From assembly GCF_017873215.1 (NCBI RefSeq), contig NZ_JAGGKA010000011.1:1-64000 (forward strand): a DNA stretch of 64,000 bases, given 5' to 3'. The translations under genes were made by a program, and so were the position numbers. Source of the DNA: Clostridium tetanomorphum. Its GTDB lineage: Bacteria; Bacillota; Clostridia; Clostridiales; Clostridiaceae. This document shows, one piece after another, positions 1 to 7,803 of this stretch. Position 1 is the first letter of the stretch; every line of letters begins with the position of its first letter. Below the pieces are notes generated by a model, which was not told where the DNA came from, made no database searches, and saw only the letters and a list, made by a program, of their open reading frames with translations.

Positions 1-520
1 TGAGGCGCCAGCTACACTAGAAGATGGAAGTAGAATAATGGTAGGAATAACCTGGGATACAACAAGTTATGATGGAAGTAAAGCAGGAACATATAAAATA
101 GAAGGAACATTAACACTACCATCAAATGTGACAAACAGTAAAAACTTCAAGGCTGTGCAGAATATAATAGTAGGGAATGCAGAGCCAACACCAGAAAATG
201 CTTCATTAGATAATTTACCAACAGCAGCACCAACAATAAGTGGAACAACAACAGTAGGGGAAACACTAACAGCAATATCAGGATATGCAGATACAGATGG
301 AGATGTAGAATCAGGAACAACCTATGTATTTTACAGATATGATGCAGATGGAACATCAAACGAAACAGAAGTGCAAATAGCATCCACAACAGCAACCTAT
401 GTGATAAAAGCAGCAGATGTAGGAAAAGTAATAAAAGTAAAAGTAGTGCCAAAGAATGCAAAGGGAACAGGAGCTCAAGCAGTAAGTGTAGCAACAGCAG
501 TAATTACAGAATCAGTATAA
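1..520 (+). CDS. C-terminal part of a cell-surface protein with Ig-like repeats (5' end outside window)
   Basis: The reading frame is open from base 2 and stops with TAA at 518-520, so the gene starts before the window. The first ~55 residues fit a bacterial Ig-like (Big_4-type) fold: a WDTTSYDG stretch, then a GTYKIEGTLTLP strand. A second Ig-like unit follows after a PT-rich linker, with a TTTVGETLTA start and a YVIKAADVGKVIKVKV end. Such repeats are usual in secreted clostridial wall or S-layer-associated proteins. No sorting signal or transmembrane end is seen; the protein simply stops after the last repeat. The function of the missing N-terminal part cannot be told. Confidence 0.75.
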   Translation, partial: EAPATLEDGSRIMVGITWDTTSYDGSKAGTYKIEGTLTLPSNVTNSKNFKAVQNIIVGNAEPTPENASLDNLPTAAPTISGTTTVGETLTAISGYADTDGDVESGTTYVFYRYDADGTSNETEVQIASTTATYVIKAADVGKVIKVKVVPKNAKGTGAQAVSVATAVITESV

Positions 521-543
521 ATGAAGAATACAGTATATATGTT

Positions 544-722
544 TTAGATATCTGGAACATTATTCATATGTAAAATATTTTGACCTAAATTTCTCATGTT
601 ATTTATTCCCTCTGTATTATTTAACACATCACCAATATCTTTACCATATTCCAATATGTAGAACCTGCAATAATTACTTCTTTGTTTAGAAAAAAGTGAT
701 TCATTGTATCAACTGCTGTCAT
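544..722 (-). pseudogene. Remnant of a flavodoxin-fold NAD(P)H/FMN reductase
   Basis: Read on the minus strand from an ATG at 722, one frame gives MTAVDTMNHFF then KEVIIAGSTYWNM, a motif typical of clostridial NADPH-dependent FMN reductases. The frame is lost just after WNMV and the matching sequence continues in another frame as KDIGDVLNNTEGINNMRNLGQ, ending in a stop at 544. A few bases are missing at the junction and the N-terminal FMN-binding half is gone. Family assignment is by remembered motifs, so moderately sure; that it is broken is clear from the sequence. Confidence 0.55.
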
Positions 723-773
723 TACCAAGAAAATTATGTGAAATAAAGTGTTGACTCAAATAAAATATTTGGT

Positions 774-1448
774 CTATTTTTTATGAATAATAAGAAAAAC
801 GCTTGATTCATCTACCTCTTGAATTTGATATTTATATCCTGATAAATCTCCAATGATTTTCAAATCTTCTGGAGTATGGGTAATTGCTTTAAAACCGTCT
901 TTACAAATTATAACTCCATCCTTTGTTTTATCTAAATCAAGTTCACCTAGTAAGCCCTTGTCAGCCTGTTCTTTAAACCACATTAATCTATATTCCCAAA
1001 ATTTTTCACTGTAAGTGCTGAAATAGACTTTTCCACCATCTACAACCATATCCAAAATCTTTTTAATTAAATCTGATGATGTTATCTTCATTGCAGACAA
1101 ACCGTTTTGGAGGCAAATTATTACATCGAATTTTTCTTCAAATGTAAGATTATTTACGTCCATGGTGATAATTTCTGAATTGAGAGTATCCTTTAAATAT
1201 TCCTTGCCTAAGGAAACACTTTCATTGGAAATGTCAATGCCAACAATTGATCTACAATTATCTGCTAATTTTTTCACAATACGTCCATAACCTGCCCCTA
1301 ATTCCAAAACTCTTTCACTACCTGTGAGATTATCTCTAACAAAAGAGATTTCTGCATCTAGATATTGTTTTACTCTGGGAATTTTGGTTTCGTACACATC
1401 AAAAAGCTTCTGTGAATTTAATTTTTGTGCATAATAATTTTTTTTCAT
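774..1448 (-). CDS. Class I SAM-dependent methyltransferase
   Basis: A 224-residue protein starting at the ATG at 1448, chosen because GGGGGAT lies 8 bases upstream; the in-frame ATG 10 codons earlier has no such site. The SAM-binding glycine-rich motif I is VLELGAGYGRI near residue 50, followed by the acidic motif II in IVGIDISNES and a DVIICLQNG motif IV region. The length fits small single-domain class I enzymes. The substrate cannot be inferred. It stands alone, behind a minus-strand promoter-like element near 1536 with a TATAAT box. Confidence 0.8.
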   Translation of the reverse strand: MKKNYYAQKLNSQKLFDVYETKIPRVKQYLDAEISFVRDNLTGSERVLELGAGYGRIVKKLADNCRSIVGIDISNESVSLGKEYLKDTLNSEIITMDVNNLTFEEKFDVIICLQNGLSAMKITSSDLIKKILDMVVDGGKVYFSTYSEKFWEYRLMWFKEQADKGLLGELDLDKTKDGVIICKDGFKAITHTPEDLKIIGDLSGYKYQIQEVDESSVFLIIHKK

Positions 1449-1982
1449 AATTAATAATCCCCCTTCATAAACATCCAATTTAATTGATTTAGTTTGTGAT
1501 TTAATACTTTGCTTAATAGAGTACAGTTAACTTATATAATAATTATAGCAGTACTTTTAATATTTTAATATAATGTACATAAAATCCAATTATTTATTTA
1601 GTTATATTTTTTAATATTGATGATACTAGGGATTTTTAAGAATAATATAATACTAGAACACACCATAAACAAAATTTATGGCTTCTGTATTAGCTTTAAA
1701 TTTCGTTTGAAAAAATTAAGTAATTTATTCCTGTTAGCCATAAAATGATAAATGAAGCAATAAATATAAAAAGTAAAGAAAAAATATCAGTAAGTCCTTT
1801 ATGAATATGTTAATTATAGCAGTATTTTAAATATGATGTATATGAGGGTCATGTGAATACTTAGAATTTATACCATATAGTTGAAGTGATATGAAAAACA
1901 CTGCAAAATTCAAAGTTAAATAATGCAGTGTTCAAATAAATTAATTTTTTCACAGTAGCTTTTGATATTAGTGTATGAGACT
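1449..1982. other. Intergenic stretch with two minus-strand promoter-like elements and a gene relic
   Basis: Contains two related elements in which the minus strand reads GCTATAATTA (near 1536-1545 and 1808-1817), the same type of -10 region found ahead of many minus-strand genes here. Between them, minus 1803-1696 encodes a short hydrophobic stretch (LLFIFIASFIILWL) ending in a stop, without a start codon, then a small hairpin CCATAAA/TTTATGG at 1668-1686. This looks like the remains of a small membrane-protein gene. At 1895-1950 lies the terminator of the cupin gene. Confidence 0.4.
1896..1950 (-). terminator. Terminator of the cupin gene
   Basis: Stem AACACTGCA / TGCAGTGTT around an AT-rich loop, directly downstream of the minus-strand cupin gene. 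It is one of three related hairpins (others at 12051-12105 and 13365-13425) sharing an AATAATGYRGTG core and an AAATAAATT tail. Confidence 0.6.
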
Positions 1983-2624
1983 TCATTCAGCAGCTTCTGC
2001 ATCTGCTTTAGTTTGGTGAACTGTACCATATGGATGCTGAGGTGGTGCGTAGATAGAGTACAATTTAAGTGGTTCATTACCGGTGTTAATTATATTGTGC
2101 CATTTACCTGCAGGTATAATAATGGCAATATCATCATAGACTTTTCTTTGAAAATTCAAATTATTTTTTCTATCACCCATTTTAACAAGTCCTTCACCTT
2201 CTTCAATACGTATAAATTGATCAAGGTTAGGATGATTTTCTAAACCTATATCTTCCCCAGGTTTAATACTCATCAATGTAAGCTGTAGATGGTCTCCTGT
2301 CCATAAGGCTGTACGAAAAGTATCGTTTTGCTTAGTAGCTTCGTTAATATTAATTACAAAGGGTTCAGGGCCATAATCCTTTAATTGAATTAAACAATCA
2401 CTCCTTTCAGACTTCAAAGAATCAAATCTTGAATAACACTCCATTTCATCAGTAAAAGGAACATGCTCATTAGCAAGTTCATTGAAAGAGTTTTGAGTAT
2501 ACATTGGTGTGTTAGCACAGTAAGGGCATGAATATCCTCTATAAGTATTATACATATTGTTTAAGTTATACATTGGCGTACTCATAAAATAAGGGCATGG
2601 ATATGTCTCGTAAACATTATACAT
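1983..2624 (-). CDS. Cupin protein with Tyr/Cys-rich N-terminal tail
   Basis: A 213-residue protein. Residues 1-45 are rich in Tyr, Cys and Pro, with two spaced CPY motifs (YPCPYF and YSCPYC) and repeated MYN blocks. The rest is one cupin barrel: GEDIGLENHPNLDQFIRIEEGEG gives the H/E metal-ligand pattern of motif 1 (split here for length: GEDIGLENHPN, then FIRIEEGEG), and PAGKWHNIINTG gives motif 2 with its His. The start ATG follows GAGGA. Tyr/Cys-rich tails of this kind are known on clostridial spore-surface or cross-linked proteins, so a spore-coat role is an inference only. The divergent neighbour at 2874 is of unknown function. Confidence 0.7.
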   Translation of the reverse strand: MYNVYETYPCPYFMSTPMYNLNNMYNTYRGYSCPYCANTPMYTQNSFNELANEHVPFTDEMECYSRFDSLKSERSDCLIQLKDYGPEPFVININEATKQNDTFRTALWTGDHLQLTLMSIKPGEDIGLENHPNLDQFIRIEEGEGLVKMGDRKNNLNFQRKVYDDIAIIIPAGKWHNIINTGNEPLKLYSIYAPPQHPYGTVHQTKADAEAAE

Positions 2625-2801
2625 ACTTGCTTATTCCTCTCATAATTATTCATAACATTATTATATGTTCTATAGCTATATAACGTGATTCAACTCACAG
2701 AAATGATATACTTTTATATGTTAATATTTAGATTAATACAACATTATTCCTAAATTTGTAACAAAAATCAATAAAGAAGTATTAGTAGTAACATTTTTCT
2801 C

Positions 2802-2821
2802 AATATAGAATATTCTATATT
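2802..2821. promoter_or_regulatory. Perfect 20-bp palindrome upstream of the 2874 gene
   Basis: AATATAGAATATTCTATATT reads the same on both strands and lies in the divergent intergenic region about 50 bases before the start of the 2874 gene. Candidate operator for a dimeric regulator; the regulator is unknown. Confidence 0.45.
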
Positions 2822-2873
2822 AGAGGTAAGGACATGCTTCTTATCTCCAATATAAAAGTGGATGGTGGATATA

Positions 2874-3260
2874 ATGAATGTATCAGAATATAACGATATA
2901 ATTGATGATGATATGATGTGTGAAAATGACCCTGTTAGAATTGGAGCAACATGTGTTGCTGAATTAGCTCCAAACGTTTTTGTATTACTTGTTGAAATAG
3001 AGATAACTGTATTAGGTGAAGAAATACAAGAAGTACTTGTAATAAGAATAACACCTGCTCAAGCAGCAGAATTAATACAATCAGTTGGACGTTGTCTAAT
3101 AGTAGGACCAGATGAAATTCCAACTCCAGCACCTGGAAGAGAAGTAAATCTTATTTGTGCATTTGTATTTGGCGAAAATGCATTTTTGGTATTTAACATT
3201 GAAACCAGCTCAAGAGATGAGCTTGTTTTAGTTAGAGTTCCTTTATGCCCAATCGTTTAG
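2874..3260 (+). CDS. Hypothetical acidic protein
   Basis: 128 residues from the ATG at 2874, which has GGTGG six bases upstream; the ATG at 2862 lacks a site. The N-terminus is very acidic (NDIIDDDMMCEND). The body is a series of hydrophobic beta-like stretches (NVFVLLVEIEITVLG, VLVIRITPAQ, NLICAFVFGENAFLVF), suggesting an all-beta or beta-rich fold, with a short PTPAPG linker in between. Four Cys are scattered. I do not recognise the family. It is divergent from the cupin gene and ends before a strong terminator, so it is a single-gene unit. Confidence 0.6.
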   Translation: MNVSEYNDIIDDDMMCENDPVRIGATCVAELAPNVFVLLVEIEITVLGEEIQEVLVIRITPAQAAELIQSVGRCLIVGPDEIPTPAPGREVNLICAFVFGENAFLVFNIETSSRDELVLVRVPLCPIV

Positions 3261-3341
3261 AAATAATAAACTGAATTGTATCAATATAATATTAAGTAGG
3301 CAACATCTATAAAAAAGCAAATATTTTATAGTATCAAATAA

Positions 3342-3387
3342 AGAGTCAGTGTACTGAGTATAATTCTCAGTATACTGACTCTATTTT
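3342..3387 (+). terminator. Strong intrinsic terminator
   Basis: AGAGTCAGTGTACTGAG pairs with CTCAGTATACTGACTCT around a 7-base loop and is followed by ATTTT. Ends the 2874 gene; may also stop minus-strand transcription from the acetyltransferase remnant. Confidence 0.8.
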
Positions 3388-3436
3388 AAATTTCTCAATG
3401 TTTTAGTGATTGCTAAAATATACGAATAGTGTAACA

Positions 3437-3660
3437 TCAAATAGTTTTAATAGCTCTACAAGGATTTCCTACGGCAATTACATTATCAGATATATCTTTA
3501 GTTACGACACTGCCAGCACCAATTGTTACATTATTTCCAATTGTAATCCCTGGTAGTATAATGCTTTCGCCACCACTCCAAACATCATTACCAATTATAA
3601 CGGGAGCAGTAATTGTTTTAGAAAATGAAAACCCATGGGAAGTTTGTTCGCCAAATCTAT
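3437..3660 (-). pseudogene. C-terminal fragment of a maltose/galactoside-type O-acetyltransferase
   Basis: The minus frame from about 3660 to the TGA at 3437-3439 encodes left-handed beta-helix hexapeptides: APVIIGNDVW, then ILPGITIGNNVTIGAGSVV, and a VGNPCRAIK end. This is closely similar to the end of the intact gene at 12283, but there is no start codon and the N-terminal ~110 residues are missing. The upstream junction at about 3660 runs straight into a promoter-like TTATAAT element, as if the 5' part was deleted. Confidence 0.75.
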
Positions 3661-3712
3661 ACTTAATATAATGATTATAACAATATTTTTAATATAATAG
3701 ATGAATATTTAG

Positions 3713-3759
3713 TTGACAGTTATTACGTTTAGTGATATATTTATATTACAGTAAACGTA
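3713..3759 (+). promoter_or_regulatory. padR promoter and operator
   Basis: TTGACA at 3713-3718, a 17-bp spacer and TATATT at 3736-3741. An inverted repeat TACGTTTA (3724-3731) / TAAACGTA (3752-3759) overlaps the spacer and -10 box, a good position for autorepression by the PadR product. Confidence 0.65.
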
Positions 3760-3778
3760 GTAAACAAGAGGTGAAAAT

Positions 3779-4105
3779 ATGAGGGACAACGTAAAAGGTG
3801 GTGCTTTAACAGAAACAACATTATTTGTGTTGTTAGCAGTGTATCAGCCCAATCATGGATATGGGATAATGCAGTTTATTGAAGACAAAACAGCAGGCCG
3901 CTTATCTTTAGGAGCTGGTACACTTTATGGAGCCATCAATACTTTGGTGAAGAAAAAATGGATTGTTCTTCATGAGGAAGATAGTAGAAAAAAAGAGTAT
4001 GTTATAACAGAAGAGGGGAAAAGAATTGTTGAACAAGAAGTGGATAGGTTAAAGGAGATTCATGATACTGCTTTAAAGATTATTGGGGAGGGAAGCCATG
4101 AATAA
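3779..4105 (+). CDS. PadR family transcriptional regulator
   Basis: 108 residues with GAGGTG upstream of the ATG. The winged-helix PadR fold is seen from ALTETTLFVLLAVYQ through HGYGIMQFIEDKTAGRLSLGAGTLYGAINTLVKKKW, with the signature GAGTLYGAI and the wing sequence EYVITEEGKRIVEQE. It lacks the C-terminal dimer helix of long PadR proteins, so it is the short (PadR-s1) type. The gene overlaps the next one by 8 bases; in this arrangement PadR usually controls its membrane partner. The inverted repeat in its promoter suggests autoregulation. Confidence 0.85.
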   Translation: MRDNVKGGALTETTLFVLLAVYQPNHGYGIMQFIEDKTAGRLSLGAGTLYGAINTLVKKKWIVLHEEDSRKKEYVITEEGKRIVEQEVDRLKEIHDTALKIIGEGSHE

Positions 4106-4718
4106 GAGGATATATCGTTATTTTGGAGGTTTTTTAGAAAAGCAGGGGAGATTTTTAAATGAAATGTCTGCCAAAGGTTATCGTCTGGTAAAAACAGGGG
4201 AATTATTATATGAATTTGAACAGTGTACTCCAGGAAAATATGAGTATTGTGTTGAATTTGTAGCCGATAAATCTTATAAAGAAATAAAGGAATATCAAAG
4301 GTTTTTAGATTCATTGGGTTTTAGAAGTTTTAATAAAAATTTAAATTTAAGGTATTCATATGGCAAAATAAAATGGCGACCTTGGGCAAAAGGTATGAGG
4401 CAGATTGCTACAAGCCCTGGAAGTTATAACAAAGAAATATTAATTCTTGAAAAAGAGAGAAATGGAAAGCCTTTTAAACTTCATACAGATTTTAAGGACT
4501 TGGTAAGTTACTATAAGTCTATTCGAAATATGCATTTAACAAATATAATATTAGTAATAGCTTTTATAATAAGCAGTTTTCTTCCGTATTTTAGAACTAA
4601 TAATATAATTGCATTTAGAATAGCTATGGCTATATTAGGAGTGATAATTTCAATTCCTACTATTATGTATACAAGAATAGTTTTAAAATATAAAAATGAG
4701 TTAAAAACTTATGAATAA
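4098..4718 (+). CDS. DUF2812 domain membrane protein
   Basis: 206 residues from the ATG at 4098, which sits inside the end of padR (ATGAATAA overlap), with GGGGAGGGAAG as ribosome site. The N-terminal ~110 residues match the DUF2812 pattern: MNKRIYRYFGGFLEKQGRFL, then MSAKGYRLVKTG and YEFEQCTPGKYEYCVEF. Two membrane segments follow near residues 143-165 and 172-195. DUF2812 proteins commonly pair with PadR regulators; their molecular role is not known. The two genes surely form one operon. Confidence 0.8.
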   Translation: MNKRIYRYFGGFLEKQGRFLNEMSAKGYRLVKTGELLYEFEQCTPGKYEYCVEFVADKSYKEIKEYQRFLDSLGFRSFNKNLNLRYSYGKIKWRPWAKGMRQIATSPGSYNKEILILEKERNGKPFKLHTDFKDLVSYYKSIRNMHLTNIILVIAFIISSFLPYFRTNNIIAFRIAMAILGVIISIPTIMYTRIVLKYKNELKTYE

Positions 4719-4790
4719 TAAAAAAGTTAAATGTATTTTTTTAGAGTGCAGAGTAAAAGTGTAGATTTGAACATTGTACTAATGAAATTA

Positions 4791-5060
4791 CTATTTGTCC
4801 AAATTATTATTCATTAATTCGTTATATTTTCTTTCATTCCTAGGCCAGTTTATAAGTCCTGCAATTAATCCTCCTACAAGACCTCCGAAAGAAAGTGATA
4901 AATGAGAATCAATGTAATATTCATTTCCTCTAACTAATGTGACAATTGTAGGGATTATAGACATTCCTATAGCTATAAAAATACTATTCTCTAATATATA
5001 TCTTTTCTTACCTTTGCGTCTATATTTTTTCCAATTGCTAATAAACTTTTTATTATTCAT
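4791..5060 (-). CDS. Small membrane protein, unknown
   Basis: 89 residues. A very basic N-terminus (KKYRRKGKKR) precedes a hydrophobic segment (IFIAIGMSIIPTIVTLV), a short outside loop, and a second glycine-rich segment (LSFGGLVGGLIAGLI). Lies 34 bases downstream of the DUF1275 gene on the same strand and is probably co-transcribed with it. No family recognised. Confidence 0.6.
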   Translation of the reverse strand: MNNKKFISNWKKYRRKGKKRYILENSIFIAIGMSIIPTIVTLVRGNEYYIDSHLSLSFGGLVGGLIAGLINWPRNERKYNELMNNNLDK

Positions 5061-5094
5061 TAACTAATCCCTCCAGGTAGACTTATTTGTTTGA

Positions 5095-5814
5095 TTAACA
5101 TTTGTTCTTCTGTTTGCCAATGCTAAATAATATAGCTGAACAGATCAATATAATGGATGCAACCCATATTGCCTTAACTCCCATAGCTAATGTAGACAAT
5201 CCACCTAAAAATGCTCCCAGTATAAAGGATAGAATTACCGTAAAAAAACGTACAGCACGTATGGCTGATTCATGGTCCTTTTTTGAGAAGGCAATATAAG
5301 CTGCCTGTGAAGCTGTACGCAAGTTTCCTGTGGACATTGTTGTAGCATATGGAGAATCAACTAATTTACGGAAGGAAGTAGACTGAATAGAGGCAACAAA
5401 GGAAACTGTAACAGTTACAACAATATTAGGAATAGTATTGGGTATAAATCCTATAATAATAAGCACTATAATTTCAAGAGTTAAGATGGTTTGTGGCCAA
5501 TCCTGTAAAAATAAACATGATTGTTTATTTCTTATCCATTCAGCAACAATTACCCCAACTATGAAAGCAAGTATAGGTGGAATATGGATTAGTGCTTGCC
5601 TCCATTCTTTTTTTGAAGCATATATGCCTAAAAGTACAATATTTCCAGTTTGGGCATTGGCAAAAACACCACCTCTTCCTATGAATGTATAAGCATCTAA
5701 AAATCCACCAACAATTGCAAGAAGTATACCAAATGGGACAGATTCATGTATAGCATGGTTAAAAAATAGTTTTTCTCTTTTTTCTTTCACTAAGTAGAAA
5801 ACCTTGCCAATCAA
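5095..5814 (-). CDS. YoaK/DUF1275 family membrane protein
   Basis: 239 residues, six predicted membrane segments. The family signature is clear: GGFLDAYTFIGRGGVFANAQTG with the N-G-T/Q-T-G-N-I stretch, then a central IQSTSFRKLV and ATTMSTGNLRTA (both within segments 4-5). The start codon is a TTG at 5814 after AAGGATG. DUF1275 proteins are inner-membrane proteins with no agreed function. The gene lies 150 bases downstream of a copy of the recurring minus-strand promoter. Confidence 0.85.
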   Translation of the reverse strand: MIGKVFYLVKEKREKLFFNHAIHESVPFGILLAIVGGFLDAYTFIGRGGVFANAQTGNIVLLGIYASKKEWRQALIHIPPILAFIVGVIVAEWIRNKQSCLFLQDWPQTILTLEIIVLIIIGFIPNTIPNIVVTVTVSFVASIQSTSFRKLVDSPYATTMSTGNLRTASQAAYIAFSKKDHESAIRAVRFFTVILSFILGAFLGGLSTLAMGVKAIWVASIILICSAILFSIGKQKNKC

Positions 5815-5963
5815 AATTTAAATCATCCTTTCATAGTCATATAAATTCACCAACACCACTTATATTATGAGGAGAGTATCTTCTATGATTTTACTGATTC
5901 TATCATAATTTCTTCCCTTAAAATATAACTCATAAATTTATTAAATAACTCTACAATCATAAC

Positions 5964-5996
5964 TTAATTATAACATATTGCTAAAGAAAAATATGG
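5964..5996 (-). promoter_or_regulatory. Recurring extended -10 promoter, copy upstream of DUF1275 gene
   Basis: On the minus strand reads TTTAGCAATATGTTATAATT, a TG-N-TATAAT extended -10 box, with a conserved upstream CCATATTTTTC. Related copies precede minus-strand genes elsewhere (see 12205, 13295, 23152, 24487, 28796, 31061, 37865, 43617). Confidence 0.6.
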
Positions 5997-6098
5997 AAAA
6001 TTAGTATATGATTTATGAAAAAATATGGATTAAATTTAAACTATTGATAGATATACCAGTCTAACACTCGAAGTATTAAGTGTAGGGGACAAATCAAT

Positions 6099-6108
6099 GC
6101 AAGCTTGC
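6099..6108 (+). promoter_or_regulatory. Small palindrome before the ECF sigma gene
   Basis: GCAAGCTTGC lies just upstream of the ribosome site AGAAAGAAGG. An inverted repeat ACACTCGAAGTATTAAGTGT is 25 bases further up. Either may be a regulatory site; nothing more can be said. The rest of 5815-6127 holds only the recurring promoter. Confidence 0.25.
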
Positions 6109-6127
6109 TTTAGAAAGAAGGTTAAAA

Positions 6128-6682
6128 ATGAAAATTGATGAAGGAAATTTTATATCTCAGTTAGTAAATAAGAATGAAAAAGCATTAGATTATGTTATAG
6201 ATAGCTATGGATGGATTATAAAATCTATTGTAAAGAAGCAACTTTATAATTTGCAAAGTGTTCAAGAAGAATGTATTAATGATATACTTCTTGGTATTTG
6301 GAATAACATTGATAGTTTTGACGAAAGTAAAAATGAATTTAAAAACTGGGTAGCTGGCATAGCTAAGTTTAAGTCTATAGATTATAAAAGAAAGTATTTA
6401 AAAAGTCTGTGGCATGAGAATATAGATGATTTAGAAATAGGGGTCCCAGATACAACTCATGAAGAAGTTGTTAAAAATGAATTAGATGATGATGTGAATG
6501 ATATATTACATTGCTTAAAGGAAAGGGATAGAGAATTATTTTATAAGTTATATGTGGAAGAAAAGGAAATAGAGGCTGTAAGTAAAGAGACGGGATTAAA
6601 GAGAGAAACTATTTATAATAGGTTATCTAGAGGAAAGAAAAAAATAAAAAGTATGTTTAAAATTATGGAAAGTAGGGGGTAG
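6128..6682 (+). CDS. ECF-type RNA polymerase sigma factor
   Basis: 184 residues. Region 2 spans about residues 10-80: the helix ALDYVIDSYGWIIKSIVKK, then the -10-recognising FKNWVAGIAKFKSIDYKRK. Region 4 covers 120-180, with the helix-turn-helix LYVEEKEIEAVSKETGLKRETIYNRLSRGKKKIK. There is a 4-base gap to the DUF4179 gene, the usual anti-sigma partner. A truncated relative of this sigma factor is found on the minus strand at 55262-55338. The regulon cannot be read from the sequence. Confidence 0.85.
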   Translation: MKIDEGNFISQLVNKNEKALDYVIDSYGWIIKSIVKKQLYNLQSVQEECINDILLGIWNNIDSFDESKNEFKNWVAGIAKFKSIDYKRKYLKSLWHENIDDLEIGVPDTTHEEVVKNELDDDVNDILHCLKERDRELFYKLYVEEKEIEAVSKETGLKRETIYNRLSRGKKKIKSMFKIMESRG

Positions 6683-6686
6683 TAAT

Positions 6687-7721
6687 ATGAAAAATGATAT
6701 ATATACTATGCTAAATGATGCATATATAAATTTGGAACAGTACAAAAAAGATGATTTTAATGATATTGAAAAGAAGAATCTAAAGGTTAAGTTTAGAAAA
6801 TCAATTAATAGTAAGAAACTTTATAAAAGAAATATAGCAGTGGCAGCTGCAGTAGCTTTAGTATTAACTGTAGGAATATTAGGTAGTAATGCTTCCGTAT
6901 ATGCCACAAGGGTAAGTAACATTATTGGCAGAGATATAGGTAGTCTTTTAGGAATACAAAAAAATTTAGATGAGTATAAAACTGTTGTAAATAAATCTGT
7001 AACTAATAAAGGGATAACAGTTAAGCTAAATGAAGTTATACTAGATGGAAATCAGTTAAATGTTTCTTATAATATAAGCTCTAATGAAAAATTAGAAGAT
7101 GGTAGATCTTGGATGCCTTTCTTCACTGTCTATATAAATGGTAAGAAAGCAAGTAATGGAGCTGGCGGAAGTGATACAATTGTTGATGACTACACTACAG
7201 AAGGAGTAATGACTTATGATTTAGATAAAGTTAATTTAAGTGGAGATTTAAATATAAAAATTTTATGTAAGTCTATGATATTAGATAATAAAGAAAAAAA
7301 GGGAATATGGAGTTTTGAGTTTAAAACTAATGGGGATCAGTTAAAAATTGATACTAGAGAAATAGCGCTTATCAATAAATTTACACTTGAAAATGGTAAA
7401 GAATATACTTTAACTAAGTATACAGATAGTGCACTTGGTCAAAAAATTTATGCTTTCTCATCAACAGCTAATTTAAAAACAAAATCCGCATATGATATAG
7501 AGTTAAGAGGAAATGATGATTTAGGTAATAAAGTTTCGTTTTATATGAACTATGATATAAAAAATGAAGCATTATTTAAAACTGGAAAAATTAATGGAGG
7601 TGCCAAGACGTTAACACTAACTCCATATGCAGCTAAATATCCAGAGAAAAGTGGTAGGATGGATGGTGAATATAAAAAGGTAGGGGATAAATTTACTATA
7701 GATTTATCAAAACTTAAATAA
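6687..7721 (+). CDS. DUF4179 anti-sigma factor
   Basis: 344 residues: a cytoplasmic N-terminus of about 48 residues, one membrane anchor (IAVAAAVALVLTVGILGSNA), then a long extracellular part starting with the DUF4179 pattern VYATRVSNIIGRDIGSLLGI and a beta-rich region. Proteins of this build bind and hold their neighbouring ECF sigma factor at the membrane and release it on an outside signal. The gene follows the sigma gene directly with GTAGGGGG overlapping its end and ends in a terminator at 7749. Confidence 0.8.
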   Translation: MKNDIYTMLNDAYINLEQYKKDDFNDIEKKNLKVKFRKSINSKKLYKRNIAVAAAVALVLTVGILGSNASVYATRVSNIIGRDIGSLLGIQKNLDEYKTVVNKSVTNKGITVKLNEVILDGNQLNVSYNISSNEKLEDGRSWMPFFTVYINGKKASNGAGGSDTIVDDYTTEGVMTYDLDKVNLSGDLNIKILCKSMILDNKEKKGIWSFEFKTNGDQLKIDTREIALINKFTLENGKEYTLTKYTDSALGQKIYAFSSTANLKTKSAYDIELRGNDDLGNKVSFYMNYDIKNEALFKTGKINGGAKTLTLTPYAAKYPEKSGRMDGEYKKVGDKFTIDLSKLK

Positions 7722-7748
7722 TAAAGAAATTCCTAGAAGTTATAGTCA

Positions 7749-7799
7749 TTGGGGAGCATATATAGATTTGATTTACACAAATTTATATATGCTCCCCAA
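7749..7799. terminator. Bidirectional terminator
   Basis: TTGGGGAGCATATATA pairs with TATATATGCTCCCCAA around an 18-base loop. It separates the anti-sigma gene (plus) from the beta-lactamase gene (minus) and can serve both. Confidence 0.75.
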
Positions 7800-7803
7800 G
7801 TGT

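Noticed and set aside
147-494. Minus-strand ORF of Leu-rich protein under the Ig-like repeats
   Set aside because: Leu-rich composition comes from antisense of GCA/ACA-rich codons; the plus frame is clearly the protein.
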